From NCBI GenBank assembly GCA_965644295.1, contig CBFFRP010000213.1, positions 1-43,405 of the forward strand: DNA of 43,405 nt, given 5' to 3'. Numbering within the stretch: position 1 is the first letter of the stretch; each line of letters opens with the position of its first letter. This DNA is from Paraphysomonas bandaiensis. Taxonomy: Eukaryota > Chrysophyceae. The notes under the pieces are model-generated. The model made no database searches and had not been told where the DNA came from. It saw only the letters and a list, made by a program, of their open reading frames with translations. A program made the translations under genes and the position numbers. Shown here in pieces: positions 43,237 to 43,405 of the stretch.

Positions 43237-43405
43237 TGTCTCTCCACCGTTGCACCAAGGTGCTTGCAGCAATGCACAAGCAGTCCCGAGAAAACTCAGT
43301 ATTTAGCAACTCTGATACCACTAGTCTAAAGTCGTAGATAGCTAAAAAAAAACAAAGTAGTTCTCTCATGTAATAATCAGATCTGTATATATATGTCTCT
43401 CCACC
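43237..43405 (+). mobile_element. Short insertion in the LINE flanked by 12-bp direct repeats
   Basis: TGTCTCTCCACC occurs at 43237-43248 and again at 43394-43405 (window edge), bracketing 145 bp (43249-43393). The inserted piece starts with a 42-bp stretch matching the LINE 3' region at about 33325-33367 in opposite orientation. It then diverges and contains an A9 run. It looks like a tiny 5'-truncated LINE insertion with target duplication, in antisense to its host LINE. Confidence 0.6.
43252..43283 (+). repeat. 32-bp GCACC-NN-GGTGC motif, copy 3
   Basis: The sequence GCACCAAGGTGCTTGC... matches the reverse complement of 33334-33365 at about 29 of 32 bases, and 25627-25658 at about 27 of 32. 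It has a self-complementary start. Confidence 0.75.

Noticed and set aside
43249-43369. Apparent N-terminus of the LINE protein
   Set aside because: These residues are encoded by the 145-bp insertion, not by the LINE. The RT proper begins at about 43236.

Overview
This window is eukaryotic nuclear DNA. Many genes are split by short GT...AG introns (about 45-150 bp), there is no bacterial operon structure, and about four fifths of the sequence is transposable elements nested inside one another. It is AT-rich with short introns. I cannot name the organism; a sponge-like animal, an alga or another protist would all fit.

Region 1 (1-1035) is flanking DNA with a 42-bp minisatellite. Region 2 (1036-25499) is one Mutator-like (MULE) DNA transposon bounded by a perfect 9-bp target duplication (TTTCACTTG). 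Its transposase, with a catalytic D, a catalytic E and a SWIM zinc finger, has been broken by two insertions. One is a 1986-bp inverted-repeat element (1785-3770, TSD TTG). The other is a 19-kb Ty3/Gypsy-like LTR retrotransposon on the minus strand, called element A here (LTRs 5626-6640 and 23632-24646, TSD AGGG). Element A itself contains two copies of a second, chromodomain-bearing Ty3/Gypsy element B. B(+) runs 10888 to about 16025 and B(-) runs 17429-23011 with TSD AGCC. They lie in opposite orientations and form a roughly 5-kb inverted repeat.

Region 3 (about 25500-33300) is host-like. On the minus strand (26565-29504) is a gene of about 13 exons in which fumarylacetoacetase and maleylacetoacetate isomerase, the last two enzymes of tyrosine/homogentisate breakdown, are joined in one uninterrupted reading frame. 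Head-to-head with it is a single-exon gene (30425-31819) whose product appears to carry two PH-like domains.

Region 4 (about 33300-43405) is a non-LTR retrotransposon (LINE, minus strand, RT plus RNase H plus CCHC finger). A 6.6-kb two-gene DNA transposon (33571-40153) with 245-bp nearly identical terminal inverted repeats split it near the 3' end of its ORF. That transposon encodes a 1143-codon DUF7869-like, putatively DDE-type protein and, divergently, a four-exon zinc-ribbon/basic/coiled-coil protein. The small element in the MULE looks like an internally deleted relative: it keeps only the C-terminal halves of the same two divergent genes.

The most notable items are the FAH-MAAI fusion enzyme, the two-gene DUF7869 transposon with its deletion derivative, the traceable order of nested insertions, and perfect palindromes sitting where both LTR retrotransposon families should have a tRNA primer-binding site.
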